Positions 1-10,987 of a stretch of DNA of 64,000 nt are shown here, piece by piece. This DNA comes from Chlorocebus sabaeus (Eukaryota > Chordata > Mammalia > Primates > Cercopithecidae). The stretch is from assembly GCF_047675955.1 (NCBI RefSeq), contig NC_132912.1:84530382-84594381 (forward strand). Reading direction: 5' to 3'. A program made the position numbers and the translations under genes. The stretch's first letter is position 1. Each line of letters opens with the position of its first letter. The notes below the pieces were generated by a model, which had not been told where the DNA came from, made no database searches, and saw only the letters and a program-made list of their open reading frames with translations.

Positions 1-250
1 ATTGCGAATATGTGATTTGCTTTTTCACAGGAAAGTTAAACTAGTGATTATAGAAAAGGTCTGTTTATTCAAAATATACATTCCTATAACTATATATTGT
101 GTGGTTAAGTTATTTATATAGCCATACAAACATGGATTTGGAATAATTATAATGTCTTCTTCCAGTGCACACCTTCTTAGGCTATTTGATCTATCCCAAA
201 CTGATTTCTGATATACAACAGAGATATAATATGTGTTTTCAGGATAAAAG
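1..250. other. Unassigned AT-rich sequence
   Basis: No repeat family, gene signal or RNA gene is recognised. The open frames here are short and lack any protein-like motif, so I treat them as chance. Confidence 0.5.
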
Positions 251-260
251 GAAACAAAGA

Positions 261-602
261 GGGCCAAGTGTGGTAGCTCATGCCTGTAATCACAGCACTT
301 TGGGAGGCTGAGGCAGACAGATCACCTGCGGTCAGGAGTTTGAGACCAGCCTGGCCAACATGATGAAACCCTACCTCTACTAAAACTACAAAAATTAACC
401 GGGCGTGGTGGTGTGTGCTTATAATCCCAGCTACTTGGCAAGCTGAGACTGGAGAATCACTTGAACCTGGGAGGCGGAGGTTGCAGTGGGCCTAGATCTC
501 GCTGCACTCCAGCCCAGGCAACAGAGCAAGAATCCTTTTCAAAGAAGAAGGAAAAAAAAAAAAAAAAAGAAAAAAGAAAAAGAAAAAACAGAAAGAAAAA
601 AA
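261..602 (+). mobile_element. AluS-type SINE
   Basis: Dimeric Alu in sense orientation: a left arm starting GGCCAAGTGTGGTAGCTC, a middle A-rich linker, a right arm ending in the CACTCCAGCC box, then an impure A-rich tail (541-602) with many G interruptions. GAAACAAA flanks both sides (251-258 and 603-610) and is a plausible target-site duplication, although its A-richness weakens it. Scattered CpG decay and substitutions suggest S rather than Y age. Confidence 0.92.
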
Positions 603-644
603 GAAACAAACGGTGTCTGTAACTTAAGGAATAACATTGTATCT

Positions 645-802
645 TTTGTTTCTCATACTTTAGCAAGCAAGGGAATCACTTGAAGACAGTGTATTATTCT
701 GGTTTACCAATGCCACGTTTCTGATTCAGTAGGTCTGTTTTACAGCTTGGCAATTTCGTAGTTAATAAGCACCTCATGTGACTCTGATATATGTAGCCCA
801 TA
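645..802 (+). mobile_element. MER5-like hAT-Charlie MITE remnant
   Basis: The stretch carries the MER5A-like order CTCATACTTTAGC, an AATCACTTG box, then TTTCTGATTCAGTAGGTCTG (about 720-739) and a degenerate GTGACTCTGAT near its end. These are hallmarks of the ancient MER5A non-autonomous DNA transposon. It is diverged and its right end merges into the next element, so the end is approximate. Confidence 0.65.
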
Positions 803-1358
803 AACTAGACCCTCTACCTTGTCGCAAGGAGAGAGGACTTTCTGTATCCTGGGTTCTTGCCTTGGTGTACTGGAAGAATTAGGTTACACGTGGACTTGGA
901 GAATGAGTGTATAGTTTTATTGAGTGGAAGTAGCTCTCAGCCCATGAGGGAGCCAGAAGGGAGATGGTCTTCCTCTAGAGTTGGGCCACTCAACAGCCCT
1001 GGCTCTCCTACAACTGCACCCAAACTCCACCTCTAGCCTCCGATGGATGGCCTGCTGGCGTGCCGGCATCTGTCAGTGTGCTCTTCTGCTGGCGTGCTCC
1101 CCTTGACGCCCTCTTGCCTTCCAGCTGCTGGCGTCTTCTTCTGCCAATCCGCTCCTCTTGACGTCCAGCCGCTTCTGTCTCTGCCTTGCTAGGGTCTTGG
1201 GTTTCTACAGGCCCTGGATGGGAGCGTGGCAGGCCAGGGTGGTCTTGGAAAAGACGCGAAAGCAGGTGTGCCAGTCCTCACCGAGGTCCATGGGGGTGGA
1301 GCCCTAGCCAGGGACCCGCCTTTCTCTACCCAGCACTTCCCTGCCCCTCTCCCATATC
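803..1358 (-). mobile_element. GC-rich antisense LTR, ERV1-like, family unassigned
   Basis: Read on the minus strand this block ends like an LTR: TTCCACTCAATAAAAC gives a polyadenylation signal (complement TTTATT at 916-921), followed by a U5-like CACGTGTAACC stretch and a short GACAAGGTAGAGGG end. The upstream U3-like part (about 1020-1330) is much richer in G and C than its surroundings and contains repeated CTGCTGGCGT-like words. An ERV class I LTR fits best, but the family and exact ends could not be fixed. The 91-codon frame starting at 1186 lies across it and is not a gene. Confidence 0.55.
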
Positions 1359-1756
1359 ATCAGCACCATATTATTTTGATTACTGTAGCTTTGTAGTAAG
1401 GTTTAAAATTAGGGAGTGGCCTAGGCCTGTTATCCCAACTGCTCGCTACTCAGGAGGCTGAGGTACAAGAATTGCTTGAACCCGGGAGGCAGAGTTTGTA
1501 GTGAGTCGACATAGCGCCACTGCACTCCAGCCTGGGTGACAGAGTGAGACTCTGTCATAAATAAATAAATAATAAAATAGAATTAGGGAGTGTGACTCCT
1601 CCAACTCAGTTATTTTTCAATACTGTTAGGGTTATTCTGGGCCCCTTGTAGTTCCATTATGAATTTGAAGATAATTTTTTATATATCTGCAAAAACAGCT
1701 GTTGGGATTTTCATGGCAATTGCCCTGAATCTGTTTATTACTTTAGGTAGTGTTGG
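1359..1756 (-). mobile_element. L1 ORF2 fragment, antisense, split by an Alu
   Basis: Antisense L1 ORF2 text is visible on both sides of an inserted Alu: CAGCACCATATTATTTTGAT and GATTACTGTAGC (1361-1390), then TTTTCAATACTGTTAGGG, GCATTGAAT-like wording and an end near TTTAGGTAGTGTTGGC. It corresponds to the downstream half of ORF2. Both ends are truncated, and divergence suggests an old L1. Confidence 0.8.
1419..1580 (+). mobile_element. 5'-truncated Alu (right arm only) with perfect TSD
   Basis: Only a right-arm-like Alu is present: a CCTGTTATCCCAACTG start, TACTCAGGAGGCTGAGG, CTTGAACCCGGGAGG, the CACTCCAGCCTGG box and an ATAAATAAATAA tail. The 12-base word AATTAGGGAGTG occurs immediately before (1407-1418) and after (1581-1592). 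That is a clean target-site duplication, so this is a real short insertion into the L1 fragment and not a later deletion product. Confidence 0.9.
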
Positions 1757-1775
1757 CCTCAGAACATACATACAT

Positions 1776-1804
1776 AGATGGTAGATAGATAGATAGATAG
1801 ATAG
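1776..1804. repeat. (TAGA)n microsatellite
   Basis: About five uninterrupted GATA/TAGA units follow a short imperfect ACATACATAC run at the end of the L1 fragment. Tetranucleotide arrays of this size are commonly polymorphic. Confidence 0.9.
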
Positions 1805-3217
1805 TCTTATTACTTGTAATAAATGTTATGTATAGTTGCTGCAAACATTGAATTAGCAATATTGGACAATTTCACTTTGAAGAAATAGGGTTAAGTTCCA
1901 GTGAGCATCAATCCAAAACATTTTTGTCAACCAATCAACACATAACTGGTTTTATGTGTGTTTCTATTTTAAAATACATTATTTAATATACATTGTTAAT
2001 TATATAACATTGAACTCATAGCCAGCAGTGCTATAACTTGTACCTAAACAAAGCTTATTTAATATATGTATTTTCTCTGCCTTCTTGTATGTGTGAACAG
2101 CAGACAACACTCAGTCATATGTTTAGAGGGAATTTTAAGCAACAAAGTCAACAAAAATAGCACAAAAATGCAAAAAACATGGGACTTAATAGACTACAAA
2201 AAGAGTATATGTTTATAGTATTAGAACTGAAACAAGAAGAAAGAACACCACTTTATTCTACTTCAGCTCAGAAAATGTGAGCTGGATGATTCAAATTTTT
2301 CACTGCTCTGCATATGTCAATACTGACTGCAATAAGGCTATAAGTAGTATTGACTTTGAAGGTAGAAATATATTTAATGTATAGGGGAATTCTGAAATAT
2401 GGAATCTATGACTAGTGAGAAACAACTATATAGGAACAAATAAATACCCATACACACATATATTTCTGTATGTATTTACATATAAATATATAGCTTTTAT
2501 TATGCATACATGAATGAACATATGGAGTTTTATTAGGAGGTTTTAAACATGAGTTATTTGGAGAAGTGTGAGAGGACAAGAAACACAACCAGAAATGAAG
2601 AAAATAGTGTACATCAAAAAGAGCTAGTGGCATGTATGATTTTACAACATAAACGATGATCATTTGTTAAAACTCTAATCATTAGATTATTTAAAGTTTG
2701 ATATTCTTGATTAAAGTCTTTCAAGTTTTTGTATTTTAAAGTGCTTTAATTTATAAAGCAAATGTTTACACATGCAGAGAAAAATAAATGAGCAAACGTT
2801 TCATAGCTGCATTTTTTCTGGAGAAATAGAATAAAGAGTAACAAACATCTGGGAGTCATTGTTAATAAGAAATAAATAGTAGTCATAACAATGCATATAT
2901 GAGGATCCTATTTACAAAAACAAGATATATATATAAATGTGTATATATATATATATAGATAAATACAATGAATAGTTCATATAATGAACACATTATATGG
3001 ATATCAAGGTTTTACTTCAATGCATGAAAGGAGTGAGGTGAATTTGAAAAAATATTGCCATAGTTTACTCCATACCTTTGTATGTCACTTGAATAATTCA
3101 CATTGAAAATGTATTTATTTATTTAATAGTTGTCAATATTTTTGCTGATAGATATAAAATCACTGATATATTTTTTAAATGAATGGTGGTGGGTGGATTC
3201 AAACTTTTCTTAGTATA
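1805..3217. other. Unassigned AT-rich stretch
   Basis: No gene or recognised element. Short AT dinucleotide tracts occur, the clearest being TATATATATATATA at about 2942-2958. The 83-codon minus-strand frame at 2412-2663 has low-complexity hydrophobic content and no motif, so I regard it as chance. Very old diverged repeats may be hidden here. Confidence 0.5.
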
Positions 3218-4829
3218 ATTTTTAAAATTATAGTTGATACATAATTTTACATTTTTATAAAACATATACTTCATTACATGTATACAATATATAGTGATCA
3301 AATTTAGCTTATTGGTATATGCATCACCTCTTAAATGTTCATACTTTCTTTATGCTGGGAACATTCGAATTCCTCTCTGCTAGCTATTTTGAAAAATATA
3401 ATAAATTGTTATTAGTCAACTGTACTATGCTATAGAACACTAGAAAGTTATTTTGTTATTTAACTGTAATTTTCTACCCATTAAACAACCTCTCCATATC
3501 TCCCCTTCCCACCTATCCTTCCCTTCCTCTGGTAACCACTATTCTAATATATACTTTTATGACATCAACTTTTTAGCTGCCACATATGAGTGAGAACATG
3601 TAGCATTTGTCTTTCTGCACCTGGCTTATATTAAATGCAATGTCCTCCACAAATGGCAAGATTTCATTCAATTATCACTTCAACGTATGCATTTCCTTTC
3701 TTTCAGAAAATATATTTGGTAATGAGATTACTGGATCACATGATATTTCTGTTTTTAGTTTGTTGAAGAACAGTCATATGTTTTTCCATAATGGCTATAA
3801 TAATTTACATTTTCACCAACAGTGTATAAGAGTTTACTTTTTCTGCATGCTTGCTAATACTTACCTTTTGTTCTTTAGGTAATAACCATTCTAAGAGGTG
3901 TGAGGTGATATCTCATTGTGGTTTTGATTTGCATGTCCCTGATGGTTAGTGATGTTTAGCATTTTTTAATATACCTGTTGGCCATTTGTATGTCTTCTTT
4001 GAAGAAATTCCTCTTCATGTCCTTTGCACACTTTTTAACGAAATTTTTAAAAACTATTGAATTCTTTTAGCTCTTTATATATCCTGAATGTTAATTCCTT
4101 GTTGATGGAAACATTGCAGTTATATTCTCCAATTCTATAGGTTGCATCTTCACTCTGTTGGTTGTGGCCGTTGCTGTGCAGATATGTTTTAGTTGACAGA
4201 GCTTAATCTGCCTGTTTTTGCTTTTGGTGCCTTTGCTTTCGAGGTCTTACCCAAATAATCATTGCCTGGACTAATAGCCTGAAGCATTTCCCCTACGTTT
4301 TATTCTAGTAGTTTCATAGTTTTGGGTGTTACATTTAAATTTTTAATCTATTTTGAGTTGATTTTTATATGGTAAAAGATAGGAATCTAGTTTCATTCTG
4401 TTGCATGTGAATATCCAGTTTTTCAGCCCCATTTATTCAAGATACTTTACTTTCTCCAATGTATGTTTTTGGTGCCCTTGTTGAAAGTGAGTTGGTTGTG
4501 GATACATAGATTTACTTCTGAATTCTCCGTTATCTTCCATTGGTATACGTATCTATTTTTATCACAGCACCTTGCTATTTTGGATAGCTTTGTAGTATAT
4601 TTTAAAGTGAGGTAGTATGGAGTCTCTAGCATTTTTGTTGTTGTTTTGTTTTGTTTATTTTTGCCCAGGACTGTTTTGGCTTTTCAGGGTCCTTTTTGTT
4701 TTTTAGTAAATGTTATGATTGTTTTTCATATTTTTGTGAAGAATGCCATTTTTATTCTGGTGGGTATTGCATTGAAGGTATTGCATTGAATCTGAAGATC
4801 CCTTTGAATAGCAAATTGTCTAGTTTTTA
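3218..4829 (-). mobile_element. 5'-truncated L1 (L1PB/L1MA-like), antisense
   Basis: In plus-strand order the element begins with an older L1 3'UTR (TTGATACATAATTTTAC, then GCATCACCTC, CTGGTAACCACTATTCTA and ATGAGTGAGAACATG). It runs back through the end of ORF2, including TGGTTTTGATTTGCATG (about 3919) and GTTGATTTTTATATGG (about 4358), and stops near 4829. The gTTGATACATAAT-type 3'UTR argues for an L1PB/L1MA age class rather than young L1PA. The open frames inside are short remnants. Confidence 0.9.
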
Positions 4830-5299
4830 AACAGACAAAAGGATGGCAAAAATGTGACAATGCCCTGATTAGGGTTAAGAAACAATATAATTTTATTTTT
4901 TATACATTTAATAAAATTGGAAAAAATGTAATGTACTTTTTAAAAAAGCTGTTTAGTTTTTAAAAATTCTTGAGTGGAAAAAATATATCTGTAGATATTT
5001 TATTTGCTTTTTAGTAAACTGGTTCTCATACAGGAAAAGGTCAATGTACAAAAGCAAGATTTTTACAAATTAACAAACACATAAAGGATAAACATATTAC
5101 TCGCAAATGACTTAAACTGCAAACTCCCCAGTTATTAAACAAATATCCTAGATTTTCTCGATCTGAGCCTGTATTAGTTTTATTGGTCCATCTCCTCATT
5201 ACTTGCAGTCAGTCCTTTTAGATAGACAAATGCAATTTACTGCCTTTAGGCTCTATTTACTATTTCCCTAGATTTGAATTCTCTATCTCTACCTGTTCA
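4830..5299. other. Unassigned AT-rich spacer
   Basis: Between the antisense L1 and the L2 end I see no element boundary, gene signal or tandem repeat. The sequence is strongly AT-rich with A and T runs. Confidence 0.45.
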
Positions 5300-5573
5300 A
5301 ATATTATCTAACTTACAAGATCTAGCTCACGCATCTCTTCCATGATTACTCCTCTGAGTCTGATGCAATTGCTCTTGTCTTTACATCTATTAAAATCTAT
5401 TAAGTACTCTTCTATATTGCAGGTAATTACATGAACTTTTATGTTACCATTATTAGATAGCAAAATCCCTTAGAGCAGAGGCTATGTGTGACTTCTTACT
5501 GAGTTTCACTCCACAGCCAGAAAAATTCCTAACACATAGCAGATGTTTCATAAAATGTTTGTTGAATCGAACT
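5300..5573 (+). mobile_element. LINE-2 (L2) 3' end
   Basis: Diverged but ordered L2 3' landmarks are visible: CATCTCTTCCATGATTACTC, then TTAGAGCAGAGGCTATGTG, then a terminal CTAACACATAGCAGATG and AAAATGTTTGTTGAATCGAA. This is the familiar end of L2 (agcacagtgcctggcacatag-type, with a TTGTTGAATGAA terminus). It is one of the oldest layers in the window. Confidence 0.75.
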
Positions 5574-5727
5574 GCCTGTGAAATTGTTAAGTTCTCATTT
5601 CACCTTGACCACCGCACAGCTTGCAGAAGCATGCTGGTGATGATAAATTGATTTTTGGCAGATTTTTAATGCTAAGTTGTCACAGGTGAAAAGATGGCTA
5701 AAACGAACATTCACTTAATTATTCAAA

Positions 5728-7037
5728 CATATGAACAGAGTAAACAGACAACCTACAGAATGAGATAATATATTTGCAAACTATGCATCTAACAAAGGTC
5801 TAATATTCAGACCTTATAAGGAACTTAAATTAACAAGAAGAAAAACAACTCCATTACAAAGTGGGCAAAGTAAATGAACAGAAACTTTTCAAAAGAAGAC
5901 ATACACATGGCCACAAAAAGTTAAAAGATACTCAACATCACTAATCATCATAAAGAAAGCAAATTAAAACCACAATGAGATACTATCTTACACCAGTGAG
6001 AATAGCTATCATTAAAAAGTCAAAAAATTAACAGATGCTGGCCAAGTTACAGAGAACAGGAAACACACATTGCTGGTGAGAATGTAAATTAGTTCAGTCA
6101 TGTGAAAAGCAATGTGGTGATTTCTCAAAGAACTTAAAACAGAGCTACCATTAAACCCAGCAATCCCATCATTGAGTGTACACCCAAAGGAATATAAACC
6201 GTTGTACAACAAGAACACATGCACGTGTATGTTCATTGCAGCACTATTCACAATAGTAAAGGCAAGGAATCAATCTAAAAGCCCATCAACAGTAGAGCGA
6301 GTAAAGAAAATGTGGTAATACACACCATGGAATACTATGAAGCCTTAAAAAAGAATGAGCAACATGGATGGATCTGGAGGCCATTATCCTAAGGGAACTA
6401 ACACAGGAATAGAAAACCAAATATGACATGTTCTCACTTGTAAGTAGGAAATGTATTAAATCTCACATTGCTATAAAGAAATACCCAAAACTGGATAATT
6501 TAGAAAGAAAAGAGGTTCAATTGGCTCACCATTCTGCAGTCTGTTCAGGAAGCATGGCTGGGGAGGCCTCAGGAAACTTGCAATCATAGCAGAAGGCAAA
6601 GGGAAAGCAGGCATGACTTTATGGCTGGAGCAGGAGGAAGAAAGGGGTGGGGAGGTACCACACACTTCTAAACAACCAGATCTCCTGAGAACGCTATCCC
6701 AAGATAATAACAAAGTCAGAAATCAGCCACCATAATCCAATCGCCCCCAACAAGGACCAAGCTCCAACACTGAGGATTACAATTTGACATGAGATTTGGG
6801 TGGGGACACAAATACAAACCATATCAGAGCTAAACATTGAGTACATAAGGATACAAAGAAGGAAACAATAGACACCGGGGTGGTCTCCTTGAGGGTGGTG
6901 GCTGGGAGAAGGGTGAGGATCATCAAACCACCTATCCGGTGATGAAATAATCTGTACACCAACCCCCCCCTTCACACACAATTTAGCTATGTAACAAGCC
7001 TACCCATGTATCCCTGAACTTAAAATAAAAGTTCAAA
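5728..7037 (+). mobile_element. 5'-truncated L1 3' part, sense, split by a MaLR LTR
   Basis: Sense L1 ORF2 C-terminal and 3'UTR sequence: GAGTAAACAGACAACCTACAG near the start, AACCCAGCAATCCCATCA (about 6155), ACACCATGGAATACTATGAA (about 6323), TGTTCTCACTTGTAAGT before the LTR and AGCTAAACATTGAGTACA after it, ending CTTAAAATAAAAGTTC. The reading frames are shattered. The continuity of the L1 across 6452-6825 shows that the LTR arrived later. Confidence 0.9.
6452..6825 (-). mobile_element. MaLR solo LTR (MST/THE1-type), antisense
   Basis: On the minus strand it begins TGATATGGTTTGTATTTGTG and ends in a degenerate TAATACA. It keeps the landmarks CATGGCTGGGGAGGCCTC (complement of the CCATG..GAGGCCTCC box), CAAATCTCATG and GGATAATTTAGAAAGAAAAG. 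Its length of 374 bp fits an MST/THE1 LTR. It sits inside the L1 3'UTR, and no clean 5-bp duplication is preserved. Confidence 0.88.
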
Positions 7038-7097
7038 AAATTTATTTTAAGGTATACAATTTTCAACATCATAGCAGATGTAATCGAGAATATACCC

Positions 7098-7163
7098 AAA
7101 AAATTACTTTCAAATTTTACCTTCAAAAATTTTTACTTTCAAAAAATTACTTTCAAATTTTAC
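7098..7163 (+). repeat. Local 43-bp tandem duplication
   Basis: The 23-base word at 7098-7120 (core ATTACTTTCAAATTTTAC) recurs exactly at 7141-7163, with a related AAATTTTTACTTTC word between them. The period is 43 bp. It lies just downstream of the L1 3' end and looks like replication-slippage duplication. Confidence 0.85.
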
Positions 7164-7212
7164 TTTATCAATAGATTAAAAGCCTAGAAATTGTATTTTT
7201 CATATTTGTTGT

Positions 7213-7299
7213 ATTATTTGTAGTAGATATGGATAAACATAGTATCCATCTACTTATCCATTTCCATGTAGTAGATATGCCATATCTACTACAAATAAT
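7213..7299. repeat. Large inverted repeat with an inner palindrome
   Basis: Bases 7213-7232 are the exact reverse complement of 7280-7299 (20-bp perfect arms, 47-nt loop). Inside, 7268-7279 and 7281-7292 form a second perfect palindrome with 12-bp arms and a single central C. The word GTAGTAGATATG thus occurs twice forward (7220-7231, 7268-7279) and once inverted. Either cruciform or hairpin could form; no transposon terminal motif or TA dinucleotide flank was recognised. Confidence 0.92.
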
Positions 7300-7700
7300 T
7301 CTCTGCTTCTTTTTCTCTGACCTTGATTTCTATGTCTACAACACACTTTTCAATTATGCTACAATGGAAATTTTCTTAAGGATGAAGTTACATGTGGTGC
7401 AAAAGCTTCACAAGGCCTTTTTATTAGGTGCTGAGACTCCTGTCCATTTTAAAAGCAGATATAACTTCCGTCTTCAGATCAAGGAGGAAAGGCAATCACC
7501 CTAATAATAAATGTTTAGAGATTTTATTGGAATAAAGAGAGCAGGAGGGAAAAATAGTTAACTAGCATGGGAATCATTCAATATGGGAATAACCCAATGC
7601 TTAAAGTGAAGATAAGCCTTGGAACAAAGAGGACAACACAACAGGTAGAAAGCTTGGATGGGAGGAAAGGGGAGAATCTGACATCAGAAATAAAGGAGGA
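7300..7700. other. Unassigned sequence
   Basis: Nothing recognised between the palindrome and the next Alu. The 91-codon plus frame starting at 7229 crosses the palindrome and has no family resemblance, so I treat it as chance. Confidence 0.45.
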
Positions 7701-7710
7701 AATAACTCTT

Positions 7711-8004
7711 TTATTTATTTATTTATTTTATTTTTTTTGAGATGGAGTCTCTCTCTGTCACCATGCTGGAGTGCAGTGGCGCGGTCTCTGCTCACTGCAA
7801 CCTCCACCTCCCGGGTTCAAGCAATTCTCCTGCCTCAGCCTCCTGAGTAGCACGTGCCACCACACCCGGCTAATTTTTGTATTTTTAGTATAGACGGAGT
7901 TTCACCATGTTGACCAGGATGGTCTGGATCTGCTGACCTCATAATCCGCCTGCCTCGGCCTCCCAAAAGACTGGGATTACAGGCATGAGCCACTGCCCCA
8001 GCCC
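7711..8004 (-). mobile_element. Alu (S-type), antisense
   Basis: The plus strand shows the inverted Alu order: a T-rich tail, GAGATGGAGTCTCTCTCTG, GGCTAATTTTTGTATTTTTAG, CTGGGATTACAGGC and a CAGCC end. The flanks AATAACTCTT (7701-7710) and AAGAACTCTT (8005-8014) match at 9 of 10 bases and form the target-site duplication. Confidence 0.93.
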
Positions 8005-8247
8005 AAGAACTCTTAATATTAGATGATCTAAAGCAAAATCAAACTTCAGTGACGGTAATATTTAAACAACTATCAATATAAAATGAGATCTAAAATTCAA
8101 AGTTATTTTTCTTTCTTCCAAAGTCTTCCCAAAATGTTTTATACCTTAAAACATCTCTTTAGACATGATTATACATGTTTCCTTTTACTGCATATTCTTA
8201 GATACATTTGAAAACACCAGACTATTATTAAAATATTGCCATCATTG

Positions 8248-8571
8248 GTCGAGTTCTATGGCTGAGGCCTGTAATCCCAGCACTTTGAGAGGCCGAGGCA
8301 GGAGGCTCGCTTGAGCCCAAGAGTTGGAGACCCACCTGCTCAACATAGCAAAACCCCACGTTACAAAAATTCAAAAATTACCTGGGGATGGTAGTGCATA
8401 TGCATGCACCTATAGTCCCAGCTGCTTGGGAGGGCGAGATGGGAGGATCTCCTGAGCCAGGGAAGTCTAGGTTGATGTGAACCTTGCACCAACTGCACTC
8501 CAGCCTGGCTGACAAAGAAGACTATGGCCAAAAAAATTAAAAATTAAAAAATAAATAAAATAAAGAAAAGA
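8248..8571 (+). mobile_element. Old Alu (J-type)
   Basis: Sense Alu with many substitutions: CCTGTAATCCCAGCACTTTG, GCTTGAGCCCAAGAG, TATAGTCCCAGCTGCTTGG and a CACTCCAGCCTGG box, ending in an impure A-rich tail. The flanks ATTGCCATCATTG (8235-8247) and ATTACCATCGTTG (8572-8584) agree at 11 of 13 bases, an aged target-site duplication. Confidence 0.92.
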
Positions 8572-8584
8572 ATTACCATCGTTG

Positions 8585-9838
8585 TTAGGAGGGAGTAGGT
8601 GAAGAGATGTGACTAGTAATTTCAACCATGTCATGTATATGAAATAAACATTACTCAATACACATTGTGGGGTATAAATGTCATTTTCATACATGATGGA
8701 TTATCCAGATATATATTATGCCCCTATTGTGTATTATGCAAAGGCAGAAGATAACAATTCATATATAGATGAAATATATAATGATTTACTTTAATTAGTG
8801 TACCCTAAGTCAGCAGCATATGGTATATTTTAAATGTTTTCTAGAACTCATTTAACTTGGTTTAATTTACCAGAGAGTAAATTACTTGATACATTATACA
8901 GAAAGCAATGAGACAATCAGAAAGCCATTCTTTAAAATATTTAAAATTAAGGATGTCATATAACTACAGATTTGAGGATTACAACAAAATTTAAGCTATT
9001 TAATATGTCAGCCATGATTTACAAAAAGAAAATACTAAGAAAGCATAATTATTTAATGTAAGGCAATGTACTCATCCAGAACTTATTCTTTGTTATGATA
9101 AAGATTAACTTTCTTAATTTGTCAAATTCCACCTCCTATAAAAATTAACTTTTTACAGTAAGTGGAAAAATACTCAGAGAATTCAGGAACATACTGATTT
9201 CAGGGAAAACAGGCTACTTCCATTTCTGATCTACAACGAATGAGACAAAAGAAGTGAGAAGATGGTAATTGGAACAATAAAAATAGTAATTTTATTGCAC
9301 CTTAACAGCCTTATTTTATGTAGTGGATCTTCCCTATGAAATAAGGTCATAATCATCTGATCTACCAATAAAATAATGATTTGCAATTGAAATACCTACT
9401 TGGCCGTAAAGTCAGCTGCCTCAAATATGAATATATGGCAGTATGGTTATGTCAATTAAAGTCCCCAAGGAAATATTTCAAGTGTCTCATTAAAATATAC
9501 AACCAGGGATTTCTGTATGGTTATGGTGACAGGGGATCACAACTCATTTTGTATTACCTAAAATAATGTCGTTACTGAACTGAGCTAACTGCAGTGGTGA
9601 AAATTATACCAAAAAAAAAAAAAAAGCCAATATAGTGAAAAAGAAGCTACCTCAAGCAGATATTCAAACTGTATATCAGTATCTGATAGTGAGATTGGGG
9701 AAATCACACGCTGATAAGTGCTCATGTGTCTAGTATTTTTTTCTTTTTTCTATGTTTAGCAATCATCTACCATGTAAGTAGCTTTGTGTACATAAGTTTG
9801 CTTGGTTTTGATGACAAAATCTTGAATTTATAAAAGCA
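8585..9838. other. Unassigned AT-rich stretch
   Basis: No gene is supported. A pure A run lies at about 9610-9624. CCCTATGAAATAAGGTCATA at about 9333-9352 faintly resembles the middle of a MIR, but too little else matches to call it. Confidence 0.45.
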
Positions 9839-10150
9839 GGCCAGGTGCAGTGACGCATGCCTATAACCTCAGCAGTTTGGGAGGCCAAAGAGGGCAGATC
9901 ACTTGAAGTCAGGAGTTTGAGACCAGTCTGGCCAACATGGCAAAACCCCATCTCTACTAAAAATACAAAAATTAGCCAGGCATGGTGGCGCACAACTGTA
10001 ATCCCAGCTGCTTGGGAGGCTGAGGCAGGAGAATCATTTTAACATGGAGGCATAGGTTTCAGTGAGCCGAGATCATGCCACTGCACTCCAGCCTGGGTGA
10101 CAAAGTGAGGCTCTGTCTCAAAAAATAAATAAATAAATAAAAATCTAAAA
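9839..10150 (+). mobile_element. AluS-type SINE
   Basis: Complete sense Alu: GGCCAGGTGCAGTGACGC start, CAAAACCCCATCTCTAC and AATTAGCCAGGCATGGTGG in the middle, CACTCCAGCCTGGGTGAC near the end, then an AAATAAATAAATAA tail. The target-site duplication is not obvious. Confidence 0.94.
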
Positions 10151-10987
10151 TAAAAAAGGAACCTAAAATTCATACAACCCAGATAAAAAGTATGTGCATT
10201 TGTAAGAACATTAACTTTACTGTGATGGCTTTAATATTTTTTCCAGATTCTACATTCACATGTAAAAAATGGTGTTGAGGAGAAAGCGTTCTCTGCAGCA
10301 AGCTTCCATAGAAGAGGTGCTTTTAATAAACAGTAGAAAACCTCACAGGATGAAAGAGGTTTTTTTAATCATGTAAAGGTAGCTGAGAATAGGATAAAAA
10401 TATGACAATTACTAGGAACAGTTTATTTTAGATAGGAACCATCTCTTATTATGGGCTAAAAACACCTCTTTTAACATAAATTGTTATTTTGTCTTCCCTA
10501 GGTGGCTATAACGTTGGATTCTCAACATAAAGTGGAATAATGTATTTTCTATACTTATGCTGGAAGTATGTGAACAAATTTATGAATGGCAAATTGGATT
10601 TTATATATGACTATATTTAGTCAGTTCAAAAACTAAACTATATGCTAGGTTTACTAAGCTTTCATCATTTCACATACTAGTGACAACTTTCTAAAGACAA
10701 AGTGGACTGTCATTACAAGGCATCAACCTCACTGGCAAAAAGTTCTTTACAAGATAATTAATGAAAACTTACATTGCTTCCCAAATATTGTAAAACTTGT
10801 TATGATTCTGGTATGTGTTAGTTGTTTAGAAATTAAACGTTTTCTATGTCTCCACAGATTTACACATTCTGTAATAACGTGGACAATACTCGATAGAATA
10901 CCAGACATAAAAAATCTTGATCATTGGTTATTTAAAAATATCTACTACAGTTTCATTGACAGTTATTTCCCTAGCCAGTAGAAATTA

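Noticed and set aside
457..683. Lysine/glutamate-rich plus frame and its minus-strand shadow as small proteins
   Set aside because: They are translations of the Alu right arm and its A-rich tail.
6452..6825. A clean 5-bp duplication for the MaLR LTR at 6.45 kb
   Set aside because: Flanking bases do not match. The LTR is called from internal landmarks and from L1 continuity only.
7213..7299. Palindrome as a bacterial-type terminator or phage attachment site
   Set aside because: The genomic context is primate nuclear DNA, and there is no T-run or integrase.
9333..9370. Possible MIR piece
   Set aside because: Only one short word matches the MIR core, so chance cannot be excluded.
9763..10042. 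Short frames with WWRT/AAWEAEAGES-like wording
   Set aside because: They are standard translations of Alu sequence, not exons; no splice context was found to suggest exonisation.
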